From Timema cristinae (lineage: Eukaryota; Arthropoda; Insecta; Phasmatodea; Timematidae), in the NCBI GenBank assembly GCA_039000515.1, contig JBCFYV010011164.1:41585352-41649351 (forward strand): DNA of 64,000 nt, given 5' to 3'. Under the pieces are notes generated by a model that was given only the letters and a program-made list of their open reading frames with translations, had not been told where the DNA came from and made no database searches. A program made the position numbers and the translations under genes. This document shows positions 22,610 to 33,674 of this stretch, piece by piece (the first letter of the stretch is position 1; each line of letters begins with the position of its first letter).

Positions 22610-23867
22610 TATTTAATAATACTTTAGTTTGATTAAATAAACATTAAAATGCGTCTCCTTCCTTTGAAATAGTAAAAATTTGAGATAAAATAACTTTCAT
22701 TCTTTTTCAAAACAGAGATCGGGAATTTGTCAGACAATGTCTAAAAACAAACACATCTGTGGTCACATGCTCGACGATATTAGGCAAATATTTTCAAAAA
22801 GTTTTAATTTACCAAAATTCTACTATAAATAGGCCTGAAAGTACCCACCATTGCGGGTACTATTTGCTATAGTGAACAGTCGATTTTGACCTGACACAAA
22901 GATTTATTGTTTCTAATTATTTGAATAGTTTGACAGACTATCAAATGTTTTAATTCTTCAGAATTTGTTGAGGTGAATAATAAAGACCCAAATATATGCA
23001 ACCTGTAGCACACTGTCCTCAAGTGACGTCACGGCCATAATGAGATGTAATAAGGCAATAATAGTGACTAGTAGGCATGCGTGGTCTAGAAGAAACAAGT
23101 CTATTCCTTTTAAACCCTCAAGAAATAAAGTTTTTTGATTTTAATACCAATAAACTAAATAAATTCACACAACAATGACACTAACCAAAGCCTACTTCAA
23201 TGATATGTCGATAATAATCTTTCGATCACAGGTCTAGGGAACAATGGTGACGGTTTAGGTGGTAGAGAGGTTGTGTGTGGTGACACTAATATTATTAATT
23301 AACAATCGTAAAATACACCAATCAACAGTAAGTAGTATTTTAAAAATAGTATTTAAAAACAATTTTGATACACACAAATCTTCGTTTTATTTTTTTTCTC
23401 CAAAGACTCGATTGATTTTTTGTTTACAAACGAGAATATTTTTAATTATTTAAACAAAGTGTTAGTATTGATTAATCAAAATCCCCAAATGTGTTTAATG
23501 ATTAGTTACCATTAGTATCGAGAGTCGTGCAACGGCTGATTATCATGTGAACACTCCGTTTACCTTGGCGAATTTCTAATGAAGGGCTTGGGGTAATAAT
23601 AATATGCTATGACACAAAATAATTATTCTGAGATATTCATATTTAAGGTTTTATAAATTCATTGCTTCTTAAGGTCTTAGTAATTGTCCTTTTGTCCTGA
23701 TTTGATACAAACTTTGAACGTTGATAAATTATTTGGATGGATTGCGTGGTTACCCCCGGCAGCGCTTTTCTTTGTTTCAAACAGACAGGAAAAAACTCTT
23801 AATTTTATTTATTTCAGCTCAATTTTTAATTAAATGAAAAATCAGTTCCATATTTTAAAATTCCTGC
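22610..23867. other. AT-rich spacer
   Basis: No gene recognised; the open frame at 23259-23453 is low complexity. Confidence 0.5.
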
Positions 23868-23875
23868 TTAGATGT

Positions 23876-24708
23876 CAGTGGCGGCTCGTGTATAGGCGCT
23901 GCGAAACTGCAGCACACCCTATTTCCACTTGGTATTATAGATAACATTTAATATAATGAGTCCTTTTTTCTTTAATTCTTTATTTATTTTTGTAGTACAA
24001 TATTATAGTCCTTAAGCTTAATGTCATTACTTCAGTAGCCATCCCCCAGTTTATGAAAAAGATACAAAAATCTGTGTATGGAAATGTGTGCTTCACCGTG
24101 CCAGTGACGTGGTGTTTGACTGTTGTGCGCATGCGCACATAGGAGGGGGTGGGGAGGAAGGCTGGACTGCCAGGTGAAGAGAGCACTGTTGGCTCTCGCA
24201 GTGCCGGCTCTGGCGTGATGGTGGAAGGAAGTGTTTTTTTTTTACTCAGCGTGTGTTGTGCTTAAAAACCGTGTATCATATTCTTGAATGTGGTAAAGTG
24301 TAGAAGAATGTAGAGTTAGATTATTATTCTGCTTCTAGCTATTCTATTTGATTCTTTTTTTCGGTTCTTTTATTTAACAGAAAGACTAAATGCGCTTGCA
24401 GTACTTTCAATAGAGAAAAATTTCCTCAATTGTCATCCAGAGATCAAGGAGAAAATTATTGAACTTTTTGTGCAAATTAAAACAAAAAGAATGGATTTCA
24501 TTTTTAAATGAATAGATCAAGCTTAAACTGTAACAATTTAAGTTAAAGTAAGTAAAGAAATTTGATTTCTTTTTTTGTTAAGATTTTATCAATTTCCTAA
24601 ATACATTTTCTTTTTATACATGTTTTTTCCTTTTACACAATTTTAAAAGAAAGGCTAAAAATTTTCTGGAGCAGCACCCCCACTAATTTTAGCTACGAGC
24701 CGCCACTG
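23876..24708 (+). mobile_element. hAT-superfamily DNA transposon, internally deleted
   Basis: Ends are perfect 14-bp inverted repeats, CAGTGGCGGCTCGT at the left and its reverse complement ACGAGCCGCCACTG at the right. CAGTGGCGG is a hAT-type terminus. The flanking octamers TTAGATGT (23868-23875) and TTCGAGGT (24709-24716) match at 6 of 8 positions, as for a worn 8-bp hAT target duplication. The inside keeps a final transposase exon (24380-24511), but most of the transposase is missing, so this 833-bp copy cannot move on its own. Confidence 0.88.
24380..24511 (+). pseudogene. hAT transposase, C-terminal exon remnant
   Basis: The frame from 24380 reads ERLNALAVLSIEKNF and ends at TGA 24509-24511, 43 residues in all. 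RLNALAVLSIE is the C-terminal dimerisation signature of hAT transposases of the ZMYM1-like group (recall). A pyrimidine-rich stretch and AACAG directly before it (24363-24380) look like a splice acceptor, so this is probably the last exon. The RNase H-like core is not in this copy. Even the short remainder has no stop, which suggests a fairly recent deletion derivative. Confidence 0.85.
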
Positions 24709-24719
24709 TTCGAGGTGCT

Positions 24720-25080
24720 TATGTTCTTGCACAGGGACTATTAATTTTAAAATGTAAGGCTTCTACGTGCGGTAGATAATGTACAACGCTCATGACAAAC
24801 AGGCAAATACACAAACTCTTCATTTTATTAATGTGAAAATATATAAGAAAAGATAACTGTTATAGGTGTTGTGACATACCACATTATTGCCCCAATCGTC
24901 TCCATTTATCAATGGGGAATTAGTATTTTACATTTTAAACCTTGTTTTTTTTATTAAGTTTTAAACCATTTTTAACAAATTAAAATGAAAATGTTGGTAT
25001 TGTTTGCTCCACTAAACAATATTGTGTTTTTTTAAGTACGTTTAACACCATGACTACTAACAATTTAATCTGAAGGATGG
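24720..25080. other. AT-rich spacer
   Basis: Nothing recognised. Confidence 0.45.
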
Positions 25081-25228
25081 GAATTAAGAAGTTAACTCAG
25101 AAGAATTCTACCCGCAATAACGTGGAGAGGTTAAGGTAAAAACCAAAGTTATAGATAATATGGGGAAACTATCTCCCAGGACACCCGTCCAAGAATCTAA
25201 CCACGACCTCTCTGTCACCGGCATACCA

Positions 25229-26064
25229 ACCGGCCCCATAGTGTAGTGGTCAGTGCACTTGACTACGATCCCAGGGATCCCGGATTAGATTCTGGGCTGG
25301 TACCTCGGATAATTTTCCCGAAAGGGGAACTACGCCAACGTTAATCAGGGTTTGGTTAGTTAGGCTTAAGTTAGGCTTAAGTTAGGTTTAAGTTAGGTTT
25401 AAGTTAGATTTAAGTTAGGTTTAAGTTAGGTTTAAGTTAGGTTTAAGTTAGGCTTAAGTTAGGCTTAAGTTAGGTTTAAGTTAGGTTTAAGTTAGGTTTA
25501 AGTTAGGCTTAAGTTAGGTTTAAGTTAGGTTTAAGTTAGATTTAAGTTAGGTTTAAGTTAGGTTTAAGTTAGGTTTAAGTTAGGCTTAAGTTAGGCTTAA
25601 GTTAGGTTTAAGTTAGGTTTAAGTTAGATTTAGGTTAGGTTTAAGTTAGGTTTAAGTTAGGTTTAAGTTAGGCTTAAGTTAGGCTTAAGTTAGGTTTAAG
25701 TTAGGCTTAAGTTAGGTTTAAGTTAGGCTTAAGTTAGGTTTAAGTTAGGTTTAAGTTAGATTTAAGTTAGGTTTAAGTTAGGTTTAAGTTAGGCTTAAGT
25801 TAGGCTTAAGTTAGGTTTAAGTTAGGTTTAAGTTAGGCTTAAGTTAGGCTTAAGTTAGGCTTAAGTTAGGTTTAAGTTAGGTTTAAGTGTTTCCACTGGT
25901 TCCATACCCTCATACTATCACCATCACCTCATCTCATCCGGACATGGAGAGAACCTCCGCGAAAAGGATGTACGGGCGTGTCCCGGGCAACGGTACATTC
26001 GTACAGGCTAATCTTTCCACTACTGGACTACAATTTATGTAACCCTGGCGCGCAATATTATATT
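25229..26064 (+). mobile_element. SINE-D with hugely expanded internal repeat
   Basis: tRNA-like head CCCCATAGTGTAGTGGTCAG and B-box-like GGATTAGATTCTGG, then GGTACCTCGGATAATTTTCC. The right part runs from GTTTCCACTGG to CGTGTCCCGGGCAACGGTAC and TGGCGCGCAATATT. The target duplication is ACCGGCATACCA (25217-25228) against ACCAGCATACCA (26065-26076), 11 of 12. The copies at 53705-54055 and 57572-57928 have the same head and tail but only about two units of the middle repeat. Confidence 0.9.
25355..25888 (+). repeat. 10-bp minisatellite TTAAGTTAGG, about 53 copies
   Basis: Unit TTAAGTTAGG with a variable base giving GGTTTAAG, GGCTTAAG and GATTTAAG forms. The order of variants recurs in blocks, for example two C forms followed by two or three T forms and an A form, so blocks of several units were also duplicated. 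It sits wholly inside SINE-D and derives from the element's own TTAAG/TTAGG motif. Confidence 0.95.
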
Positions 26065-26134
26065 ACCAGCATACCATGCAAGAGGTAACTTATGACTTTG
26101 TCCGGGGGCTTCATTGGTGTGGGTGTATCAAAAA

Positions 26135-27145
26135 CTAAACTATTTATTTAAAAAAAAACACAGAGTGAGAGCAAATTTTAAGTGACTCCACCATTATTCA
26201 TTCAGAGTAAAAATAATTAGTCGTGTTATATAAAATCTTTCCGCAATGTAAACGGTTTGTCTAGACCCCCGTTCCTCTGAGTAATAGGCAGGCGTGCCAA
26301 ACGCTCACCCACCGAACCCAGGTTGGTTCTACCCGTAGTCACCCCTTTGTGACTAATTACATGTTCTGCACTCCGGTCATGTATTTTACTCTCCAATACA
26401 CCTATAATTAACCGACCGGAACGACTGTTATTTAGTCCACTATTAGTTCCACGTTTAATGACCGTGCCTCCTTTTCACGTTTCGTTTTTAATCATCTTTC
26501 AAAACTTGATGGACAAAGAGAACAAATCCGGTCACGTCACATATTTAAAAAAAAGTGTTTCCAAGGTCGCTTGGCGATTTCATTCATTTATTTCTCTAGT
26601 TCATTCATTAAGATCTGGTCTTGACTTTTTTTTTTAAGTGGACAACATTCTATACAATTAAGATTCCCTATTTGGCAATTTTTATTATTGGTATATTTGT
26701 ACATTTAATTATTCTGATCTTTTTTATCTACTGGGATCGTATCAATGTAATTATTTCCAAACTACAGATCTTTTGGAATTCTGGCACAGGATTCGGATAG
26801 GAGACCTTGATAAAGAGTAAACGGGTCTTGACGGGCTTAAGTATGAAGCTATTCATAAATTAACAATTTTATGTGTACCCTAAACTTGAGGAAATATCGT
26901 AATGAAATTTAACCAGAAGAAAAATTTAATTCCAAGAATTGGGAAATTAATTAAATCACTTTTTTTTTTTTAAAAAAAAACCTCTAAATTACGATAATGG
27001 TAACGTAATTTTCCATTTTTATTTTATTTTGGTTTGACATAAACTATGATGCAAATCAATTTATTTAGAATTTCATCCGCTCCATTTATCATAGGTTTGT
27101 AGTTCACCCCACTAGTCACGATATTGATTTACGTTACTGACTCTG
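26135..27145. other. spacer, no gene recognised
   Basis: About 1 kb. At 26250-26380 it is less AT-rich than its surroundings (GTCTAGACCCCCGTTCCTC) but matches nothing I know. Confidence 0.45.
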
Positions 27146-27149
27146 ACAC

Positions 27150-27405
27150 TCTATTAGCTGTTGCCCGCAACTTCGTTCGCGTTTTCACTCTTTTTTAAAT
27201 GACTCATGTGCCACCTATTGTAAAATCCAGAAACTGAGGGTAAAATTACTTAGGTTGTTATTTTTAAAAAAAATCCGGCCTTATTCCTTGTCTACATCAT
27301 AAAGGGAACCTCTGTGCAGAATTCCAGCTTTCTAGGTCCAAGGGTTTGGGCTGAGCGTTGATGAATCAATCAGTGAGTCAGGATTTAAAATATATATATA
27401 GATTA
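27150..27405 (+). mobile_element. TTGCCCGC-type interspersed repeat
   Basis: TAGCTGTTGCCCGCAACTTC, then TTCCAGCTTTCTAGGTCCAA, GGGTTTGGGCTGAGCG, CAATCAGTGAGTCAGG and an AT tail TATATATATAGATTA. I know repeats of this build as common in insect genomes; the exact class (LINE 3' end or other) I cannot assign. A related copy lies on the minus strand at 46140-46540. The 105-bp array follows directly. Confidence 0.65.
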
Positions 27406-27423
27406 CGGCTTGAGTTCCTGCCA

Positions 27424-29256
27424 AGTAACAATAACTACATTGTATCTAGTCTTCACCTGTTTGATGCAACTCGTGTTGTTTTGTTCCAGATGGAGAAGAC
27501 TAAATTTACTCCGTTCTTGTTCGAGCAAAGTAACAATAACTACATTGTATCTAGTCTTCACCTGTTTGATGCAACTCGTGTTGTTTTGTTCCAGATGGAG
27601 AAGACTAAATTTACTCCGTTCTTGTTCGAGCAAAGTAACAATAACTACATTGTATCTAGTCTTCACTTGTTTGATGCAACTTGTGTTGTTTTGTTCCAGA
27701 TGGAGAAGACTAACTTTACTCCGTTCTTGTTCGAGCAAAGTAACAATAACTACATTGTATCTAGTCTTCACTTGTTTGATGCAACTCGTGTTGTTTTGTT
27801 CCAGATGGAGAAGACAGACTTTACTCCGTTCTTGTTCGAGCAATGTAACAATAGCTACATTGTATCTAGTCTTCACTTGTTTGATGCGACTTGTGTTGTT
27901 TTGTTCCAGATGGAGAAGACTAACTTTACTCCGTTCTTGTTCGAGCAAAGTAACAATAACTACATTGTATCTAGTCTTCACTTGTTTGATGCAACTTGTG
28001 TTGTTTTGTTCCAGATGGAGAAGACAGACTTTACTCCGTTCTTGTTCGAGCAAAGTAACAATAACTACATTGTATCTAGTCTTCACTTGTTTGATGCAAC
28101 TCGTGTTGTTTTGTTCCAGATGGAGAAGACAGACTTTACTCCGTTCTTGTTCGAGCAATGTAACAATAGCTACATTGTATCTAGTCTTCACTTGTTTGAT
28201 GCAACTTGTGTTGTTTTTTCCAGATGGAGAAGACTAACTTTACTCCGTTCTTGTTCGAGCAAAGTAACAATAACTACATTGTATCTAGTCTTCACTTGTT
28301 TGATGCAACTCGTGTTGTTTTGTTCCAGATGGAGAAGACAGACTTTACTCCGTTCTTGTTCGAGCAATGTAACAATAGCTACATTGTATCTAGTCTTCAC
28401 TTGTTTGATGCGACTTGTGTTGTTTTGTTCCAGATGGAGAAGACAGACTTTACTCCGTTCTTGTTCGAGCAATGTAACAATAGCTACATTGTATCTAGTC
28501 TTCACTTGTTTGATGCAACTTGTGTTGTTTTGTTCCAGATGGAGAAGACTAACTTTACTCCGTTCTTGTTCGAGCAAAGTAACAATAACTACATTGTATC
28601 TAGTCTTCACTTGTTTGATGCAACTCGTGTTGTTTTGTTCCAGATGGAGAAGACAGACTTTACTCCGTTCTTGTTCGAGCAATGTAACAATAGCTACATT
28701 GTATCTAGTCTTCACTTGTTTGATGCGACTTGTGTTGTTTTGTTCCAGATGGAGAAGACTAACTTTACTCCGTTCTTGTTCGAGCAAAGTAACAATAACT
28801 ACATTGTATCTAGTCTTCACTTGTTTGATGCAACTCGTGTTGTTTTGTTCCAGATGGAGAAGACAGACTTTACTCCGTTCTTGTTCGAGCAATGTAACAA
28901 TAGCTACATTGTATCTAGTCTTCACTTGTTTGATGCGACTTGTGTTGTTTTGTTCCAGATGGAGAAGACTGACTTTACTCCGTTCTTGTTCGAGCAATGT
29001 AACAATAGCTACATTGTATCTAGTCTTCACTTGTTTGATGCAACTTGTGTTGTTTTGTTCCAGATGGAGAAGACTAACTTTACTCCGTTCTTGTTCGAGC
29101 AAAGTAACAATAACTACATTGTATCTAGTCTTCACTTGTTTGATGCAACTCGTGTTGTTTTGTTCCAGATGGAGAAGACTGACTTTACTCCATTCTTGTT
29201 CGAGCAAAGTAACAATAACTACATTGTATCTAGTCTTCACTTGTTTGATGCAACTC
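27424..29256. repeat. 105-bp tandem array, about 17.5 copies, open in several frames
   Basis: Unit of 105 bp (35 codons), including AACAATAACTACATTGTATC, GATGCAACTCGTGTTG and CCGTTCTTGTTCGAGCAA. Because 105 is a multiple of three and the unit lacks stops in several frames, long frames appear on both strands at once (27358-29355, 27410-28237 and 28206-29270 plus; 27403-28191 and 28188-29261 minus). One unit near 28207-28224 has lost one base (TTGTTTTTTCC for TTGTTTTGTTCC), which shifts every frame there. Units alternate in type (TAACTTT/AGTAACAATAAC against CAGACTTT/TGTAACAATAGC), giving partial 210-bp and larger higher-order blocks. Confidence 0.97.
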
Positions 29257-29259
29257 ACC

Positions 29260-29494
29260 ACAGCACGTAAGTCACATTTTAATTTTATTTTATTTTTTAT
29301 GCTTGGGTTTTGTAAACCTACAGTTCACTTTCCAGCAGCATCTTTGGTATATTAAATTTTGCCCCTTTTGACACTTTTATTTTATAAGACTATTAGATAT
29401 AACTTTTCTTTATGTGTGAATTTGTGGTATCCGTATGTGAAGTCAATGAATTTTACTTTTTGTTTGTAGGCGTCCAATTTTAGCGCTAGTAGGC
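29260..29494. other. short AT-rich spacer
   Basis: Nothing recognised. Confidence 0.4.
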
Positions 29495-29695
29495 TGGACA
29501 TTAGAAACTCAACTGTCGATATAGATTGAAATAATCAGCGTGAATTTTAAATAAATCCATCACTATTAGCCTGGAGAGAAGATAATAAATAGCATTGTAG
29601 GAAAAACCTTCCTCAGTGCAGGCGATGCTGACTAGAACTCTGACCTCTACAATCGGCGTCAAGCGCACTTTCAGTTCTACTGGTACTCGCACCGG
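29495..29695 (-). mobile_element. SINE-A, decayed, minus strand
   Basis: CCATCACTATTAGCCTGGAG, GTAGGAAAAACCTTCCTCAG, reversed B box TAGAACTCTGACCTC and head end CTACTGGTACTCGCACCGGTG. Confidence 0.55.
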
Positions 29696-29920
29696 TGGTA
29701 GCTTGGTCAAAGGCGTCAGTCTCGTCTGATCTGGTTTAGTGGTGACGAGGATGTCGGGGCTCGAATTCCTGTACACAGAGGTGTTTTCATTAAATAGCTT
29801 CTCACACTTACTCCACGCAAATGCGGATACATATCGTGTGAAATATACCTTTCTCATGCCTATCATATTAGTGAAGATATGCGGATTGCCTGAATGGGTA
29901 TTAAGACGCAGTGCACAGGA
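29690..29920 (+). mobile_element. SINE-A, plus strand
   Basis: Head GGTAGCTTGGTCAAAGGCG, B box GGGCTCGAATTCC, ACTCCACGCAAATGCGG, tail GAATGGGTATTAAGACGCAG. Head to head with the preceding minus-strand copy, so the pair forms a rough inverted repeat. Confidence 0.75.
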
Positions 29921-30004
29921 CAAATTAGGTTACATAGTTCAAATCAGGCGTGGCTTAGTAATATGGTAAACTAGAGTTTCCAATAGAAGACAATCAAGAC
30001 ATTG

Positions 30005-30235
30005 GATTTATTTTAGCGCCGATTCTTACTACCGATTCGGGCTATACGCTTACTAGTTACGCTTATATGTTAAGGAGGAGGAAGGTAGACTTTAGATTAA
30101 GTGTACCCACATTTGCGTGAATAGAGACTGGGGAACCATTTAGGAAAAACCACCCTCAGTACATCCAACCAGGATCGAAGCATTATCCACCCTTCATCAA
30201 CGGTGTATTCTATTGTGCGAGTAGCGCTTTAAAAA
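30005..30235 (-). mobile_element. SINE-A, minus strand, 5' end lost
   Basis: ATTCTTACTACCGATTCGGG, AGGAGGAAGGTAGACTTTAG, ACCCACATTTGCGTG, GGAAAAACCACCCTCAGTAC and the head part TTCTATTGTGCGAGTAGCGC. Confidence 0.8.
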
Positions 30236-30239
30236 TTTG

Positions 30240-30895
30240 AATTGAAAGGAAGTAAATCGTCTTAAAATATTTAAAAAAAAACATAAATTTATATTGTAAA
30301 TAAAAAAAACTATTTCACTCAACTTCATTTTGCTGTGGTGAAATAGAAAATAATGAAACTTCCATTTATATGCGATTTCTGCAAAGACGTAATCATGTAC
30401 AGTATGATTTTGGTAAGGAAGAACGGTAGAAGTTAGTTACTAAAGTTACTAAAACAATTTTAAAATGTTCATACATCAAGTCATGTTATCTGCAGCTGTC
30501 ATTTTTGGTATATATTATCAAAAACTATAGAAGAACATGAAAATTAAAGTAAAATGTTCTCAAGATTGGTCGAAAAGAAGTAAGTTTGAATTTTCTCTAC
30601 TGTTCTTCCAACTAAAATCAGGGTAGATCTAATAACCCGGTCGGCTATGCATTATATTTTCATTGAATGGCGTTACACATAATATACCGGTTTTCAAAGT
30701 AAGAAGATATTACCGAGACTAAATATATTATAAAATTTTATTCTTGGTATTTTCTTTAAATCTAAACCTTCTGTTTGTATTTCATAACCATTTAATTCTA
30801 GAAAACGTTGTTTCAAACCAATTGTGTGTCGTTAATTTACTTGCTATTTATGGATAACAAACTAAATATGTCAATAACTAATATTGAAAATTGCC
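30240..30895. other. AT-rich spacer
   Basis: No gene recognised. Confidence 0.45.
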
Positions 30896-30898
30896 TGC

Positions 30899-31238
30899 TT
30901 GAGGGTGAAATGGCTTAGAGAAGGGGGGGGGGGGGGTTGTATTTTGTACAGTATTAATAATGAAAAAAAACCTTTTAGGCCAAAATAAATTATATATTTC
31001 CTTATTAGAAACATCTAGTTTAATTTAATTGGCATTTGATGAGATTTTTTTTTTTAAATAAATGGAAAAATACCACAATGCTCATGAAAAAAATATTCAA
31101 GAAACTGTTTCATTAATATTTGTAAGGAATAAAACTAAACATATTTACTGAATTAATATTTATGTTTAGGCCCCCAAAAAAAGCTTTTTATAATAAAAGT
31201 ACAAACGTAGTTTTTCATTCCCTTCCATCCCGCCTTAA
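30899..31238. mobile_element. MITE-F copy with TTAA-type ends
   Basis: The right end is CCCGCC followed by TTAA (31235-31238); the left end has TTGA at 30899-30902, a worn TTAA. Inner words GGCCAAAATAAATTATATA, ACCACAATGCTCATGAAAAA and TTTAGGCCCCCAAAAAAAGC are shared with the other copies. A poly(G) run lies at about 30924-30937. Confidence 0.75.
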
Positions 31239-31450
31239 AAACGCGTGGCTGCAAACAAACCTCCGCTGAGGCATAAACTAGTCGTTATGATTGCTAACAA
31301 TAATTCACACCACGACACGAGCAGTCTAAACAACACAATTATAATTCACAGCCCACCGATACCGCGCGCTCACCCCAGTGACACCCGGAGGAAGAAGGGT
31401 CAATGGCCAGTACTCGCGGCTTTTACTTCTAGGAGTTTGTCCCTTTGCTC
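31239..31450. other. relatively GC-rich island, no gene recognised
   Basis: A stretch with CCGATACCGCGCGCTCACCC. The open frame 31245-31493 has no known domain and runs into SINE sequence. Confidence 0.35.
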
Positions 31451-31454
31451 CACG

Positions 31455-31735
31455 TCTTACTACCCATCCGGGATAAACCTATACTCACATTAGATTATTT
31501 TTTAGCACCACGTCTTACTACCTGTTTAAGTTGTACACTTATGAGTTAGGGACGAGGAAGGTTGTATTTAGAGGAAATTTACCTGCATTTGTAGAGGTGG
31601 AGAGCGGAAAATCGTTTTAGAAAAAACCTTTAGTACATCCAACCGGATCCAAACCCTTATCTCCTTTTCATTGGCAGTCTAGTTTAACACGATAGTGATG
31701 CCTTAGTCATTGCGGCCATCGACTCAGGTCATATT
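31455..31735 (-). mobile_element. SINE-A, minus strand, with a second tail fragment
   Basis: Two tails follow one another: CACGTCTTACTACCCATCCG at 31456 and AGCACCACGTCTTACTACCT at 31503. The second runs through GAGGAAGGTTGTATTTAGAG and ACATCCAACCGGATCC to the head end TTGCGGCCATCGACTCAGG. Confidence 0.75.
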
Positions 31736-31739
31736 CACA

Positions 31740-31880
31740 TTCATGTAGCAGGTGTGAGTAAGGTATAATTAAGAGGAGACGTGCCCGAATTGGCGTAGAA
31801 AGAGAAAGAGGGGAAAACATTAAAGAACAACCAGCCTCAATACACACGATCAAGGTTCGAATCTCGACCTCTTCAACGAA
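31740..31880 (-). mobile_element. SINE-A fragment, minus strand
   Basis: GTGAGTAAGGTATAATTAAG, TGCCCGAATTGGCGTAG, reverse B box GGTTCGAATCTCGACC. Confidence 0.6.
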
Positions 31881-32084
31881 AAACCAAACCAACACCTATG
31901 TCCGCGTGCGTACAGCTTGCAATGCGCAGATTCCCATTAAAATTACGGGCTTTCACAAGAAGACGTAATATCTGAAGTGATGATAATATTATCTGGGTAA
32001 GATTTAAGTAAAAGCATTAATACATATTTACTATAAAAACTAGCTCTTTTTAAAAGACTAAATACCTCCTAGAATATAATATTA

Positions 32085-32335
32085 TTTTACCCGTCTAACT
32101 ACCTATTCAGGATGTACACATATAATATGATAGTTACTCAAATGAGGTAGGGATGAGGAAGGAAGTATTTCAGAGGTAATCTGACTGCATTTGCCTGGAA
32201 GAAGAGTGGGAAACCATTTAGTAAAACCATCCTCAGTTGACCTGGCCTGAATTTAAACCACGTTCTCCCCGTCTTCAGTAGTCCAGTCTCACTCGAAAGT
32301 GACGCTTTAAGCCATTGGATCACTGCACTCCTTCA
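32085..32335 (-). mobile_element. SINE-A, minus strand
   Basis: ACCCGTCTAACTACCTATTC, AGGGATGAGGAAGGAAGTAT, GGGAAACCATTTAGTAAAAC, head CACTCGAAAGTGACGCTTTA. Confidence 0.8.
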
Positions 32336-32339
32336 GCAC

Positions 32340-32815
32340 CCATTCATTACTGGTTTTGGTCCATATGAATATTTCCACATACATTTCTTTTCAGCTATCT
32401 CATTCCAAACGTATTCACCTGGCTCTTGTTTGTGTCTTTCCTGACAAATATTTAAAATCAACTTAACTCTGGAACAGCAAAAAAGAATAAAAACATTTCT
32501 CCTTGGACCATATTCAAACTAATTTCGTGAAAAAAAATCCGTTTAAAATAGATTTATTCCCATTGACGTGTCGTAATAGATGGAATGAAGTCATATGCCA
32601 CATTTGATTGAAACAATTACTCTCAATTGCTCGCGCGTACTTGTTAAACACAATGAGCTCCTTATTTCAACAGTCAAGAAAGTCTTCAGAAAGAGCCCGA
32701 CGTCCAACGTACGCAATCTGTTTCTGGTTTCATTTTATCGTGTTGAAACTATTAATTAACATCACTGTTGCCCCACCCGATCTATTTAAACATCCGTCTT
32801 TCTTCTCCGTCTGCT
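32340..32815. other. spacer, no gene recognised
   Basis: The open frame 32608-32817 has no domain I recognise. Confidence 0.4.
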
Positions 32816-32819
32816 GACA

Positions 32820-32995
32820 GCGTCTTACTCCATGTACGAACTATCAGCATATTTACGCTAATGGGTTCGACATGAAGCTTTGAAAACCTTTGAGGAGAAT
32901 CCACCCTCAGTACATCTGGCTGAGGTTCGAACTCCGATCACCCCATCGCCATAAAACCAGAATAAACGATCATGCGTTTATTCCGCGTGCCCGCG
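32820..32995 (-). mobile_element. SINE-A, internally deleted, minus strand
   Basis: GCGTCTTACTCCATG at the tail and ATATTTACGCTAATGGG, then a jump to GGAGAATCCACCCTCAGTAC and reverse B box GGTTCGAACTCCGATC. Confidence 0.65.
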
Positions 32996-33070
32996 TTTGT
33001 TTTTTTTTAATACAAGCTAACATTTATCTATGTAGGAAAATAAAATACACCCAGTTTTTATCTTATAGTT

Positions 33071-33487
33071 CAGGGGTTCTCAAACTGTGTTCCGCGAATC
33101 TCAAGGGATCCGTGAACAGTACCCAGGGGATCCGAGAATCAATTTATATAATGGCTACTTTGAATTAATTTTAATTTAAAAAAAAAGGAATAATATTTTA
33201 ATAAAATTAATCGTGAAACTTATTTAATTAGAAATTTTAAGAATAAAAGAGCATATATTATTCGATTTATGGATATTGTTGAAGCGAAGAGAGGATTCAA
33301 GGATAGGGAAGTGTGAAGAAATTCGGTGAGGATGGATTAAGTACGGATTTATTTTTTGAGCTATATGCACAGTTTCTTGCCTACACCGTAAGGGAACGGC
33401 ATGATTGGGTATAATGTATCTAACTTCTTGAATTGACTGTATGTTTATTTCATATGACCGTTTGAATATCTAGCTAAGAAACCCCTG
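33071..33487. mobile_element. small hAT-like MITE
   Basis: Begins CAGGGGTTCTCAAAC and ends GAAACCCCTG, whose reverse complement is CAGGGGTTTC. CAGGGGTTCTCAAAC is a common hAT-type terminus (recall). The flanking octamers TTATAGTT and TTAAATAT agree at 5 of 8. No transposase remains in the 417 bp. Confidence 0.6.
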
Positions 33488-33674
33488 TTAAATATATCTT
33501 TATTGTCCGATTGAACCACTGTAGTTCACATTGTATGGTGCATTATTTTGTAGGTTTGACTTCCATACTTGAGTCTAAAAATGTGGTCAATGAAATAAGT
33601 GTTTGAAATGTAACAATGTTGTTTTCATTAATATATTTAATTTGCTATCATTTATACATATAATCTATATTCTA

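Larger units (their letters stand above)
25085..26130 (-). mobile_element. SINE-A, minus strand, split by SINE-D
   Basis: Left part 25085-25228 (ACCCGCAATAACGTGGAGAG to the reverse B box AATCTAACCACGACCTC). Right part 26065 to about 26130 with the worn head TTCATTGGTGTGGGTG. The SINE-D insertion falls in the tRNA-like head. Confidence 0.7.

Noticed and set aside
25355..25888. TTAAGTTAGG array as telomeric (TTAGG)n DNA
   Set aside because: The unit is 10 bp with TTAAG between TTAGG words, and the whole array lies between the two halves of a SINE-D that has its own target duplication. It is an internal expansion.
27358..29355. 665-codon protein gene
   Set aside because: It is the 105-bp array read through; the peptide switches half-way at a one-base deletion, and frames on both strands are equally open.
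29501..29923. 140-codon minus-strand ORF
   Set aside because: It overlaps two head-to-head SINE-A copies and reads their sequence.
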